This document shows, piece after piece, positions 14,501-29,500 of a stretch of 64,000 bases of DNA. A program made the translations under genes and the position numbers. The stretch comes from Himantopus leucocephalus (Eukaryota; Chordata; Aves; Charadriiformes; Recurvirostridae): assembly GCA_003993805.1 (NCBI GenBank), contig RSEF01000004.1, positions 75,047,051 through 75,111,050 of the forward strand, in the 5' to 3' direction. Within the stretch, counting starts at the first letter, position 1. The number at the start of each line of letters is the position of its first letter. The notes under the pieces were generated by a model. The model had not been told where the DNA came from. It searched no databases and saw only the letters and a list, made by a program, of their open reading frames with translations.

Positions 14501-17500
14501 ATCTTTCCTGAATAATTTTAGATAATACATTTCCCAATACTATACAAGCAAAGTTAGTGCAGATGGGAAAACCTGGCCTTAATTTGAATTTATTTCATTT
14601 CATATTGTAACATTTCAGTAGCGTGACGTTTTTCTGCATTTCTTCATTATAATATTAGATCTGACTACCTCAGTAAATTTTATACACACTGTTCAGTTCA
14701 TTTTCTAATAATATTTCATATGTTGTGTCATGGATTCCCTTCTCACTCCATCAATAGGTTCCCTTCGTTCCCTGCATTGTGAAAACCAATCATTTTATTT
14801 CTACCCATTGTCTCCAATGTTTTAGTTAATAATTAATTCACAACAGGATTTTTATTTTAAGATCCTGTGGTGTGAGACTTTGTTGGAAGATTTTTGGGAT
14901 CCTAATGCATTTTATTGATATGCTTGGGTCTGCTAAAATTGATTTTTTTTCTTAGACAAAACTTCCCATTATGTCAAATGTAATGACTCAGTCCCATGAC
15001 TTCATTTTTCAGCAGTGCCTACTCTTTGTTGTTGTTACTGGTTTGTTTCAACCTGTTTGGCCATTCAAAATGAGATGTTCTGGTGAGTGGCACTCTGTCC
15101 TCTTGGGACCCTTTGGTTTCTTTCACATTTGCTGTGTTCAATCTTTTCATTGTCAGATTGCTGTAACAGAATAGTTTAGCATTTGGTGTATTATTTCTAA
15201 ATTCCTGTAGAAGTCATGGATGGGATACCACCTGGTCTTAGTGATTTTGTTACTGCTTGATTTATTAATTTGTTTTAAAATCTCCTCTAATAACACTTTA
15301 AGAAACTTCTTCAGACCTCTCTCCTGGAATAAATCTTGTTTGTCTTTCAGCCCTACAAAAGGGTCTGGGAGGCTTCCCGCTTCTGGAGGCTTTGGTGAAG
15401 ATGTTTAATTAATATGCTCTTAATAATTTGGTTCCAAAACTTTTGCAGTGCTTCATAAGGATTTACCTTCAACTTGCCAGAGCTTCTACTTTTCCTGTTC
15501 ACGCTCTGTTGGATGTGGCTGCATGCTCTTTGAAGGATGATGTTTTAATAGCAGACTTCACTGTGTAGCCATGTTGATTTTTTTTTTAATTATTGTTCCT
15601 TTTTGATAGGGAGCATCCTTTCTATAACTTACATCATTCTAGCTAGTTACTTTAATTCTTTTAACATCACTTTCTCTTTTTTATGTTCCCCTTTTTAATG
15701 TTACTGTAATAGATTTTGAGAAAAGGATGTCATCTTTGCACAAAGAGAAATACTGATTTTGAGTATGTTCCTTATTACAAGGCAGCTCTTCAGTTAGTTG
15801 TACCTGCAGCTTGACCCTTGCACACTTCTCAGGAGTGATTAAGACTGCCTTCCTTCTTTTTCAGCTGTTAAAGAAACATGCCCAAAAAGTCATTTATGAG
15901 ATCTAAAAATTTTTAGTGTAGCCACCACTTCCCACTGGGACTTCCACCTAGTCAGAATGGGATGATTGTTACTGTGTCTTCTATGAAATGTCTCTGTTCT
16001 CCTTTAGCATGTCGCCAAGAGTAAGAGGCAGTCAGTTGTACAGCTGTAATACTCATTTCTATGAAGCTAGGGATTTTCAGTTCATGTAGCCTTAGATGCA
16101 TCGTGGTGGTACTTAATGTTCCTAATATGTTTGACTCAGTGATTTCACACCAGTCATAGGTTTGCCGATATATTACATTTCAAGGTTAGATGCCTTTTCA
16201 GGCATTCATCAGTGAAGAATAACTTTATCTCTAGGTTATGTTTCTCAGAAATCTCTGGAGAGAGCTTTAATGAAAATACATCTTGAAGAGAAATGAAAAT
16301 TAAGGATTGACTAGAAATGACTGCAAAAAATATTTAGCATTTCAAGTAGACCTTTACCTATTTAGCATGTCTTTGTAAATATAATTAGTGTAATGAAGTG
16401 AATATCAAGGACTTGTAAACTTTTAGAATTTTTTTTTTTTTAGAATTTTTCTCCACTTTGGGAGAGGAGCATTGATATGTCCATGTAACTGTCTTTATAT
16501 TTTCTATGTAGGATTTTTTCAGTTCCAGACATAGTGCATTATACCTATTTTAATTATTCTTTTGCTTTAAAGAACTCTATTATTTTCTGCTGACTGCATT
16601 TACCCCTTGTAGCCAGGTTTCCGTTGGACAAATCTACTGCAAACTCCTAAGTGACCATTCATCAGTTTGACTTCATCTAACTCTTTTTGGGCCTGCAATC
16701 ATCTATCAAATGAGTATAGATATTACTATAAAAAGAACACTTGTCCAACAGGCTGAAGTAAAATGCTGATTGTTTAAACACACTAATCTGTCATTTCAAT
16801 TCTGGAATCTAGAAAACTTTAAATTTAAATCATGCTAACTGTTATACCATTTATGTGATCTGTTTTTTTTCTCCTGACCATATTCTAACTGGCCCAGTGT
16901 TAGTAAAGATAGCCTAACGACTTTTTTAGGGTAAAAGTTTTTGGCTAAAAGACAGTGCTTTGTTTTTTAAAAAACATCCTTAGCTAACTCGGTCTGTATG
17001 GGCATTTGCAAAATGATTACAGCTATTAAAAAAACAACAAAAACCCCCACCAGACAACCCACCACCACCACCTATAGTTTTCAAATCCATTTTTATTGGT
17101 CCAGTTGCAAAACTAACTCTGGGAACAGATGCTTCCCAAAAACTGGAATCCAGTCCTTGGTAAGAATTGTTCTGAAGAATTCTCCATTGGAGCACCGTCT
17201 CTAGGGTCTTCCCAGTGTTTTCACTTTTCAGAATCATTAGTTTCAGGAGACATTTTAAAAAAAAAAAAGAACCAAACAAAAAACAAACATGTTTTTTAAA
17301 AGCTTCTAAAAGTGGTTCAGGTACTTTTCCTTATACTGGAGTAATCTTAAGAACCTGGAAAGTTAGAGGAGAATTTCGACAGCTGACTTCTGTTCCCATT
17401 TCTCTCAACAGCCTTTGTGGTCTCTTTGTGAGAACAGACTTTCACATCATCAGCTTGAAGTCAAAAGCTGCAGAATGAGGAGCCATAGGAACAGGCTCCC

Positions 17501-20500
17501 ATTTTCTATTTCTCTTTACACATTTTCCTTATGTGTTAGTTTTAACTCCTCCTTCTCTGTGTGTACTAAAAACCATTGTGGCTTCTTCCAGATGAAGGAG
17601 AAAGATTTTAATATTCTTAACTCTATGGAAGGAATAGGTTAGCTATTCCAACAGATAAGGGATTGTCTTGAACTTTCAATAACAGTTTTTTTAACTCAAC
17701 CCAGCAGTCTTCAGTGAAGGACTTTAATTATGCTGGTTAACCAAGGAAGCTAAGACTGTCAAAATTCTTTTTTTAATTAAATCAGGGTAGTAATTCTGTT
17801 AGCTGTGTTTATTGATCTGCCTGATTATTATGTTCCCCTTTATTGTCATTTGCCTTCATCTTTTACCCTACCGTATGCCGTGTGAGCTTTAATTCTCAGT
17901 AGCACCTTACTGTCTTTGGTTTTTTCTACCTGTATCTCCTGTTCAGTGACTTGCTTCTATGGTGTCCCCAAGCATTCTTTAAGGGATTCCCATCTAAGGG
18001 TGCCTACCATCTTCTGCCTGAAGCTGCCTTTCTCCATGCTTTGACTTCTACTCTCTACAGCAATTTCAATGTTCAGAAATCTTATTGACAATCCAAACCT
18101 CCTTTCCTTAAAACCCTTGTTAAGTACTCTGCTTTCATTTTAGGCTTAAATTTTCTAGAATCATTTCTTGCAATCCTCCGTTGTCTTCTGACAATAGTTT
18201 TGCTGTCTTTCCTGTCTCATATAGGAGATCTGATGAATACTTTTCCAAAAACGTTTCTCTTTCAGACCTTTATTTTCTTTAAAATGTGCTTTAAATTGCA
18301 ATGGGTGTGAACAAATCCTTGCAGAGAAGTTAAACAATAATGTCTATTTATATCTAAAATTTTTATCTTTTGTGAAAACAAATTATTATACTGTGTACTG
18401 TCAAAGTCATTACTATCTTGACCTGTTACTTGTGTTTTTAATGTTTAAGAAATATGTAAGAAAATACAATTTTATTTTTTCCGTCTTCTTCTTGATATAA
18501 CTTAATCCAACAGCTAGTGGTGTCTAAGGCTGTTGTGCTGACATAAGCTATATTATCTTTAAGTTTTGTCTTTACTTTACCCTTCAAGAAAAAGAAGTCA
18601 CTCAGTAAAACTATTAAGAAATTAAATGTACAGTATCTCACTTAGTGTTATTAAAGTAAGCCCTCAGTTTAACAGGATTAAAGAAGTTATGCACAGTGTG
18701 AATGATAGTTTCTACATTTATGCTTGATAGTGAAATGATTTGAGCGGTTAGTCCTTGGAGTTCAAGTCCAAAATTGGTATCTAGTGTGTTCTGGAAGAAA
18801 TTATCTCTTTCATTTTGTATTTCATGCATTTCTTTTAAATGGTGAGGGAAAACAAGGTTCTTCTGAGGCTTTCTATGTGAATCATTCAATGGGAGACACT
18901 AACTATTCTCTCTAAATTAGTCCGCAGTCTGTTCTGGTATGATTCCTTCCACAAGACAGTGTAGGAGAGCTTACAGATCTTGTCTGTTAAAGTGTTTAAT
19001 AACGGGACATTTCCTGTTTACATGAGGGGATAAAGTAGTAACCACCAAAAGCAGGGATGAGAACCCAGGAACTCCATCTGTGGACGTTGTAGTCTGGCTT
19101 TTTCTGGATCCCTGGAGTCTTACTTCGAGGCTTCAGCAAAAAAAGCCTCTCCCACTGTCCTGGAAAGTGGCCTAAGAGTTCAAGCCCTAGCAGGTTTAGC
19201 TACGCCTAAGCTCCAGATCTCCCATTTCTAGACAAGTGTGCTGTAAGACAGTGTAAGGGTATGGGGAGAAAGAAGGCTTCCACCTCTGGTTGGTGCCTGC
19301 CTCTGAATAGGTAGTCTTCCAAATCCTGGCTCAAGGAGGCACTTATTCAGGCATACATGTTAAGCTGTACTTAAATTTTCTTATACTGACTAGCCCCCGG
19401 ATTTTCTTTGCTCAGTGCAGAGGAGTACTGGATTCCTCTGCACAGACAATACTTAATCTGCATACTATAGGGAAGAAACCCTTTATGTAGGCTTTACAAA
19501 TTCTCGTTTAGAGGCTCTAAACAGCATTTTTCAGCTTTTGAAGTGTCTAACTTTGGGAGGTCAAAATGTGGCCGTTTTGTCTTTCATGCTTCTACATCTT
19601 TACTGTGTTTCGTATGTGTTTGATATTTATTTATCAAAACCACTTCCCCACCTCCTTTTCTTTTTTCCCCCCTCAAGTGGCGAGTAAGAAAAGAAGCTAT
19701 GATGGGTCTTGCCCAGCTATACAAGAAGTATTGTCTTCATGCTGAAGCTGGAAAAGATGCTGCAGAGAAAGTGAGCTGGATAAAGGATAAACTTTTGCAC
19801 ATATATTATCAAAATAGCATTGATGACAAGTGAGTCAACCTAAACCTTCCTAATTTTAATTGTATAGTGATAAGAAATACTCTGAGAATTTGTGCTTATC
19901 CTGAGAAAGCTGTTATATCACATTCTGTATTTGTGATTTTAAATATGGTATATTTAATTAATAATCATTAAGACGTGTACTAAGATACTCAGGGTGGTTG
20001 CATTATTTGTTCATGTATTCATTCTGTTGACTGATGGAACTAGATCTGTGACAATCGTAGATTGTCATTAACTAAAAACTGTGTAGAAAAAAATCGTCAA
20101 ATTTTGCATTTACTATACCCTCTTGTTGTTTGCCTTACTACTTTCCAGAAGCTAGCATGTTAAAATCCATGCTCTGTGAGCATCATGCATGTACGCACCA
20201 CAGTACATGCACAGACGTCTCCTTTCGGTGTGCTATGTAGAAATGGACCTTTTAGGTAGAACAAAAGCTGAAGAAATATCAGGGGTGCTTCCACTGTTGT
20301 CTAGTCTTCCCTGTTTTGTCACTCCCTTCAATTTTTGAAATAGCATTTTGGGTTAGAGAAAAGTATTTTGGCTAAGGTTTTGGAAGATAGTTTTCAACTC
20401 TCACTATTAATTCTTTGTCTTTCACAAGGAAAGCCAAACTATGAGATCACACAAAGATAGAATTTCAGCCTAGATTTTTAATACAGCAGACTTGGAAATG

Positions 20501-23500
20501 AGCCATTTCTTTGTAATGTTTCTTACCATCTTGCTTATGCAGTCTGCTACCTCAGTACATTTCGTGATCTTAGTGACTAGTCTGAATGGACTAATAGCCT
20601 CCTTCAGTTGCCAGTTATGACAGTCAGTTCTGACTGCTGCAGTGGTGAAGGCTCTCACTTTGTTCATCTGGCTGACCATAAGTGGGCCAGACTTACATAT
20701 TTGATTAGTTGCCTTCCTTTTTTATAAAAAGAAGGAGGATATGGTTATGAGATTGTACACACAGAAATTACACTGAAAGTCTGCTGAGGTAGAAGTATTA
20801 AATAGTGAAAAATCAGGAAATCTCCACATAGTTTGTACAAAGCTAATTCTGCGTATGTATATGCATCAATTATGCTTTAATTTGCGTTGAGAGGTTTGTT
20901 CGTGTGTTTTTTCTAGCATGTTGGTGTCTCACTGTCAGTACACAAATTTGATAGTGAGCAGGGAATGAATCGAAGTTCCACAGTGAATGGGACAGATGTT
21001 TTCAATACTCCTGCTCACGGGAAATGCAGAACACTGTCAGGGAAACGAGGCAAGGAATTTTAAGGAAAGACTGTGTCATCAAAGCTGAGTTTCTTTCTCT
21101 GAAGTGATTTCTTCTGAAAGTCTGATTGAGCCATTGAAACTGGCCTTTTCATGAGTAGGCATGGATTGTAATCTGTTTGTTTTCTGGGTATCCACAGTGA
21201 AAGACTGCTGGTTTTATTTTTCAGTGTTCCTCTAGTTCAGTTTGGTACCCTGAATTTTAATCCAAATTCTAGTAATTTCTAAGGCTGACAATGAAGTGCT
21301 GGCTCAGTCACAGCATTGGGTTGGTTTCCTCATCTCAGAGTGGAGGAATAAATGCGTTTCAATGGTATCATTGTCAGAATTAGAAAGTTAGTAGTTTTAG
21401 CACCTGAAGAGCTGTAGCAATGCTATGGTCTTGTAAGACAGAGTCCATAGAGTCCTTTAAACACACAAGCATAGGTCAAAATTAGGCAACTCTGGCCCGT
21501 TTTCTTTCTGTAATGAGGGGGGAGGATAAACAGTGAATAGCTGTCTGAGACTTGGAGTATTTTCCATTGTGTGCATGGGATTAACACTAGTTCTTTCAAA
21601 AGATAGTAGCGCAGTATCACACAGTATTCAGGCATGAAGTGGAAGAGAACAAATTTTCTCCACGTGTCCTTAACTCAGTCACTTGATAATGTTTTGGATG
21701 TTACTTGATTATTGATGTGCACATCTACTCAAGACTGAGAACTTCTAACCATAAGAACTGCTTATCAGCTGCGTGCTCTGAGCTTCTTTGTTTTACAACA
21801 AACGCATAGGGAATGGAGTAAAATAACCATATCTTAAACATTGCCCTGTTGCCCGCTCTTGATATGCTAGCCAATGACTTTCCTCACAGGAGAAGAGTGT
21901 GTCCCAGAGGTATTCCCTATTTGTAAATCTTTACCCAAACCGACATGGACCAGGGAAGGCACGATACAGTCTCACTATTTGTATTGACATTTTTTCTAGA
22001 ACATGCATCTGTTGAGACATGGGCTAGAATAATGTTCATAAATTAGTAAGACAAGTCTGATGCCTTTAGTCTCCTAGTATGTCAAACAGAGATGGAGTCC
22101 CCTGAGATCTGAAGATCCTGTTCCCCAAGTAATTCGGTTCTTGGAGTCATCAGTAGTAAAATGTACATTTAAAGGGTGAAAGCCAAGTTTTCTTTAATAT
22201 TATCATGGGCCTTGAGATAGTCGGATCCATATTCATCATCATCCTTTTATTCCTGTGCCTTGCTATCATGTGTCTTGGAATTTTCTTTGAACAGAAATAT
22301 GGTGTGTTTGACCTGCACTGCTTTCTGTGCTCTTTGTATGAGGCACTCCCAGAGTACTTTCTAGGAATCATAGTGAAAAAGTCTGTAAATTCAAACACAC
22401 AAAATACTTGTCCATAAATATCAAATTGTATAGCTGCACATTGTGTGCAGCTCTCATTGCTGTGGATTAAATTAATGTCTAAATGTTCTTTCGTTTGGGG
22501 GGCTATAGTCGTATTTTGTATTCAAGTTTTGTATTTCATGTAAAACCTTAAATATGTATTATTGTTTTTTAAAAAAGACACAATTGGAGAATGTTTCTGC
22601 TGGTTTGGTTTGCTTTTACTTAGTTTCCCTTTTGCTCCTTTTGTTGTATATGTTTTGATGTTCCTTTATCTCCACCTTTTTAATACTGATTTTCAGCTTC
22701 TGTATTAGAATTATGGATAGTTTCAAATGTTTTGCTTTTTCTCAAATACTATAGTTTCATCTTAACCATTCCCCTCAAGGATACTTCAGATTTTTACTTT
22801 TCCTCCCCCTTGAGTTATATTCTTGTATTCTTTCTCCTTTATTTGAGCTTTTTACTGTCTGTATCCCTTTCTCTTATGTATGAGAGTGAACAAAGGGAGA
22901 TTCTCTGAGCCTAAAGAAAAAAAGGAGAATTTGGATGGTGACAAATAAAGCAATTACTCTCTCTTAGAGGTGAAAATGAAAGAACGTGGAAAAGCTCTCA
23001 AGAAGCAGTTCTTGCTCATCTTTCTATCAACTGTGGAAGGGATCTTTACAGATGAGAAAGCAGTACTTTTTTTTCTTCTCTGTTGAAAAATCTAATTTCA
23101 ATGACTTTCGATATTTCTTGTTCTTTCAGCTTGTCTGGAAGGTACCACCATTTTTGGAAATGTACAGTTTTTATCTCTTCTTTTACTGCAGATTACTGGT
23201 AGAGAAAATCTTTGCTCAGTATCTCGTTCCACACAATTTGGAAACGGAAGAGCGAATGAAGTGCTTGTACTATTTGTATGCTAGCTTGGATCCAAATGCT
23301 GTCAAGTGAGTATAGCTTTTATTCAGCAAATACTTGCTTTCTCAGGCTTTTCCAACATTTCTATAGTCTTACTTGTGTTATCAGGATTTAAATAAAAATA
23401 TAAGTAATTGATGCTTGGTGTTATTTGCAAGTAGTATTTCAAAACATTTCTCTTTTATATACAAACTCTACATGTCCATTAGACAAAAAGATACCTTGAT

Positions 23501-26500
23501 ATTTGAGAAGAGTGGTTTTATGCATTCGTTTTCATCCAATGAGAACAATGCAGAGTTAAAAATGCTCAAGTAATGACTTCTAGATTTGTTCTATATTAGG
23601 TCCATGATGAAGATATCTATGAGTGAATGCTGGCTGATAGTGGCCTGGTTTTTTTATTTTGAAAAGGTTATTTTCAAAATAATTTGGGTAGTTGCAAGAC
23701 ATACTGTGGCTGTCCTGCATATGTGAAATTGTTCCAAGTAGTATAATAAGAGAGGTGATGTTCTGTAAAAAGAGAAAATTGGTTCCACCTTATTTGGAAT
23801 GGGTTTTTTTAATACTCTGTAGGTTTTGATTGTACCTAGCAGATGTTGCACTTGTAAGATAAGTAAATAAACAATCTTATTTACTAATACATCCAGCATG
23901 TTCGTGTCATGAAAAAATTGGTAAGCTTTTTTTTTTTTCTGGTTTTGCACTTTTGCAGAGCACTGAATGAGATGTGGAAGTGCCAGAACATGCTAAGGAG
24001 TCACGTACGAGAATTACTAGACTTGCATAAGCAGCCCACTGTACGGTTTTGAAAATATTAATACTTTATCCAGTGGACCTGTTAGACTAATTTACTGGGT
24101 TTTTTTAAATACTATATTATATGTTCAGTGTGACTTTATTATTCTGTTGATTACCATATGTAGACAATGTTCCTTTCTCATTAAGTAAGGTTGCTTTCAG
24201 TAATGCTTAAAAGTATATGGCCTCCTTATGTTTATCATTATTTTATATTACTGGTGAATAACTTCGGAAAATTTTTTTTTAAAAGTCCAAGTTTTTTGCT
24301 TGCTTTTGACAGACCTTTTTTGTTTCTCATTTTATGACATATTTTGAGAATGGAATATGTTGTAACACAAAGCAGTGATTTGTTTTTATGAAAACAGAAG
24401 TTTTTAAGTATACTGGAATTTTACTTAGAAGCACATCTTCGAACTAGCAGAAACTTTAAATAGAAGGGCATTGCTTTGGGATTTTGGTGTGGGGGTGGGC
24501 TTGGGGGAATTGTTTGGTTTTTTTGAGGTGTTTTTCAACAGTTGATTTTGATCTGTTATATGAATTAGCGTTATATGAATTTCTCCAGTTGACATTGCAA
24601 GAAGATTTTCCCCCTTTTTTCTGGGTGTTGTAGCTGCCACTGATACTGTTATACTATTTTAGTGTTTGTTCTTAAAACAAAAACATAAAACATAAGGTTC
24701 CAGAGTAGAATTAAGTGCTGCAGAAGAACTAACAGGTCAGCTTTAAGGTATATTTTATAAAGGAGATATCACTGATTTGTTTGTTTGTTTTTGCTGTTGT
24801 CCTCAGTCAGAAGCAAACAGTGCTGCCATGTTTGGAAAGCTGATGACCATAGCAAGTAAGTGTTAATAAGTTCTATAAACTGTTATTACAGCATTCCTGG
24901 AAATTGTACTTCTGTGAAACTTGGCATACTGAAGTGACAAATTTATCTTATGTTAAATTGTGTTTAATCATACAGAAAACCTTCCAGATCCTGGAAAAGC
25001 ACAAGATTTTGTGAAGAAATTCAATCAGGTTCTGGGTGATGATGAGAAACTTCGGTCCCAGCTTGAACTGTTAATTAGCCCTACATGTTCTTGTAAACAG
25101 GCAGATGTCTGTGTGGTAAGGAAATGGAAAAGCAAACTTTTATACCTTAAATATTTGTTCTTAAAACAGTTATTTGGCTTTAATGGTCTCTTTTGGTACC
25201 TTAACATGATTTTCATGTATTTTCAGTTTTCATAAAATACCTTGTTGGTTAACCTGTAGAGATTATGGAAAATGTAATTTATGATCATCATTTTGCTTCC
25301 TAAGAAAACATTAGCTTTATTCCTTTCTGAGACTATGCTGAGATTATGAGCATCAAGCATAAAGTCTAAAAGACTAATTTTTTTTTTAATATTTTATTTC
25401 AAGTGTCTCTCTTATGGTAAGGTTCCTAAACTGTCTTCTGACACCGATGAAACTTGTTCTGAGCCAAATATTATACTATCTGCATATTATTCATTTATTT
25501 TTCTTCCTAGAACGTTATTTTGAGATATCTCTCTCTCTCNCCCCCCCCCCCCCCCCCCCCCCCCCTTTAATGAAAATACACACCTTAATATTAAGTCAGA
25601 CTTTTCCAGAGATTTACAGATTGTGCCAACAATCACAAAGTGGTTTTTTTTGTTATGGTCCCAAAATAAAGTAAGCAATTTTGTTGACAGAAATCACAAT
25701 AGAGGGCATCAACAAACACAGGCTTCTTGGTTTTGTATAATGACTGAAATTGTCCAGGGAAGAGAACAGCATGACCTTCAGAATTAGGTCCTAACCAGTT
25801 GATGTAGAGAGTACGTCTCCTTCTAAACAGCAAATTTTGCACTTTAGGAATGCAGTGATGCAATTTCAAGACCAAGGTTTCTTCTCTCTTCCATAAGATG
25901 ATTTAGCATAACAGTTAGAACATTTCCTAGTTTGTAGGGTCTGCAGCATCCAACCCTTTAGGAGAAGGAAAGTCAAGAAGTCGTTTCTTTGAGAAATTTT
26001 TAGACTTCTGTTCAAAACAAAAAATATGTTCTTATCCACCTTCTGCTGGGTTCGCAGCTGAATTTAAAGTTGTTGACATTTGGGGCATTCAGAAGGGAAA
26101 ACCAGATTTTTGGATCCAAAACATTCAAAGGATCTGAACATCTATTATAGCCAAGGTAGTGTAGTGCTTCTGCACATCTGCAGTAGTGTAGCTTTTAGTG
26201 CAATTTTTTTTGTTGTTGCATATGAAAGCAGGGTTACCTACAGATTTATGGATTACTCTTGTCAACATAGATATTTAAATTCCATCTACATTGCACTTAG
26301 CTCTTCCTTGATTCTGTTTTGGATCTGGCCTGCAATTCCTTAAGAAACTGAAGAACTGTCACTATAAACCTAAATGCATCTTACATTTAAATAAAATTTC
26401 GTAAAGTATGTCTGCTTTCAGTATAATTTGATAAAGATAGATTTGGAGATAAAACATGGCCCCCTTAAAATAGTTTCACTGATTATATAGACAATCTCTG

Positions 26501-29500
26501 TGGTTAAAAGAAGTGGCTATGTTCGGCTTGTTCAACGTGCTTAAGAAGAAAGTAAAAGGCGTATAATTCTTGTTTGTATCTAACACTCTTGTAGAGAGAG
26601 ATAGCCCGGAAACTTGCAAATCCTAAGCAGCCAACAAATCCTTTTCTGGAAATGGTCAAATTTCTTTTGGAAAGAATTGCCCCTGTACATATTGACTCAG
26701 AAGCCATTAGGTAAGTTTGAAAGATTATACTGACTCATGAATGATTATAAAGATGATCTAACTGACAAAAGAAAAATTTCTTGGGATTTAGATTAGTCTG
26801 TCCTAGCAGTAAATATGTAGATGTGTTCATTTTTGTTTCCAGCAGCCTAGAGAATGCAGTTTGATTCCACACACACACACACACACCCCCTTTTGGCTAC
26901 TTATTTGCAGTGCTGCCTGCAAATTATTTTAAAAATACACTAGTTGTTCCTAGTGAAACTGCTGTTTGTGGGGCTTAAGGTGAAAATTATGATCGTTATT
27001 TTCACATAGTTAACTGCAACACAAGTCTTCCATATAGCAGTTGAATTAATTAGCTTTTGTTGGATTGTGTAAGAGGATGTTTGGATTTCTTTTGAGACTT
27101 GTCTGGCAACCTAATTGCATTCTGAAACTCATGCAACTATGTGCCGATGCTTCCAACATGGTGGGGTTTTTTATTGTGGGTTTTCTTTTTTTTTTCTCCT
27201 AAAGAATTAATTTTGCAGAAGGCTAAGTCAGAAGGAAAAGGAATAATGGAATAGCTTGAATAAATAAATAAAAAATAATAATATTTTTAAAAATACAACA
27301 AAAAAAAAACCCCAAACCAAACACCAAACCGAACAAAACCTAAAACCAAACACCACAACACCTCCCCCAATGGACTATTGCCTTTCCTTTATTGTCAAAA
27401 CCAAGTAACCTTGCTGATATCTCCAGCCTTTATCATTGTACGTTGTCACATTCATTTGCTTTTTTCTTTTTGCATCTCTTATTTCAGTGCACTAGTAAAA
27501 CTTATGAATAAATCCATAGAGGGGACAGCTGATGATGAAGAGGAGGGTGTAAGTCCTGATACTGCTATTCGTGCAGGACTTGAACTTCTCAAGGTAATCT
27601 ACATTAATGCAGCTATAGCTTGTAATGAAGGGACAAAAGTGGTATGACGGGCGAATTAATGTTAGCATGGTTTTAATAGCTGTTATTATTTAGATAATTA
27701 CTTTTCTAATGTATGAAAGTGGTTGGTCATTAATACTCACTTGGGAAAAGAATAATGCAAGAGATGGGTTTTTGGAAGAATTATGTTTTGAAAAGTGTGC
27801 CAAGAGTTAAAATATGCACGCTAAAGCAGGAACTGGTATCTGCTTAGGGAAGTCACATAGAAGAAAGTGCAGAGGTAAAGTGAGAGGATGAGAACTGGGG
27901 AAATTAGGAGAGGCACATTCTTTGGTGCCTGTATGATACTGGAAGGAAAGCAAGCAATAAACTCAAGAGCCAAGTTACACAGAGGAAGAAAAAGGGATGG
28001 GGAACTTGTGTTCTCACTGGTGATGAGAAATGACTGGGGGAGAAAGGAGGATTTGAAATATCTGGAAAATGTCTGTGATGGATTTGGCAATTCACTAATG
28101 AGACTTTATTTTGAAGATCTTACAAAGGGCAGTATAAAATATAGGAAGGAACGGAGGGGAAGGTTACATGATTAAAGTGAGACTTTTCAGAAGTGTGAAT
28201 GAACGAGGTGGAGTTTACGGACACATATCACACCAACTTTGGTAACGGCAACCGTGGTAGAAATAGTTACACAGAAGTATGCAAGAAAGTAATATCTGTT
28301 TGCTAACGTAGCTCAGAAAAGAAATCTGCCAAGGTTGAAAACTTTGTTGCTGTGACATGGATATCTTTGAGAATGTTATGTCACACATTGGTACTCATGC
28401 AAGTGGGCAACTCTCATCAAAGAAACCAATATAAGATAAATCCAAAGAATACACAAAATAAGTGCAACTTTTCATTGTTCTCCCGGCCTTATGTTGTCTG
28501 CACTTTACTATACTTAATATAGTTCTGCTTTGGGATAACCTTTTGTTCTCTCTTGTCCTGCCTTGAATCCCTGCATGCTTAGTTTCTTGTTTGATGTTTC
28601 TCCTATTTAACAGAATGTGTTATATTTCATTAGCTTTAGATTAAAAGGACAGTAATCTATGTTCTGTTTGTAGATACCATAACCTTCTTGATGTGTTTTC
28701 TGCTAAGGGATTCTAGAGAAATTAAGATTTCAGTTCAGTTAATATAAGTTAAAAAAAACCATTCTTAAGTAGATTGGAATATAAGTGAATACTCTTGAAT
28801 AAATGTTCATTGTAATAAATATGTTTACATATTCAAATAATGTAGTATCTTACAAAATATTTGGAGGAGGGGAAGACCTGAAGAACAAAGCGTAGATGAA
28901 TTTATTTGAAAATGCCTATATCACCTTCTCCAAAATGCAGTTATTGAATGTAATAATCTCATATGAGCATGTAATAGCTATTTATGTTGATGGTAACGCT
29001 CATAAACAGCCATAATTTTGTTCTTCTGATGATTCATTTACCATGAATAAGTATATCTTTGTTTTAATGTGTATCTACAGGTTCTGTCCTTTACACATCC
29101 TACCTCGTTCCACTCTGCAGAGACCTATGAGTCTCTGCTGCAGTGCCTCAGGATGGAAGATGATAAGGTAGCTGAGGCAGCCATACAGATTTTCAGAAAC
29201 ACGGGTCACAAAATAGAAACAGACCTGCCACAGATAAGATCGTGAGTGTATTTCTTTACATGCTGCTTTTCATAACTGGAATTCTGCCTCTTGATAGTTC
29301 ATTCAATATGTTGCCCCTAAAATTACTTTATAGTCTTGTTAAATATGAACAGCTTCTCTTCCATCATTTTGTATTCCTTCACTACCTTTCTGTCTCTGTT
29401 TCTTCATTTTTGAATTCTGCATTCTTGCAATTTTTGTGTATTTATTGAAGGTGTTAGGTACTTCTGAAAAATATTCTTTAATAGACATTAAAAACAGCGT

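Noticed and set aside
22205..22417. Small ORF with a hydrophobic, membrane-like segment
   Set aside because: The hydrophobic stretch comes from T-rich intron DNA; there is no promoter, splice or family evidence.
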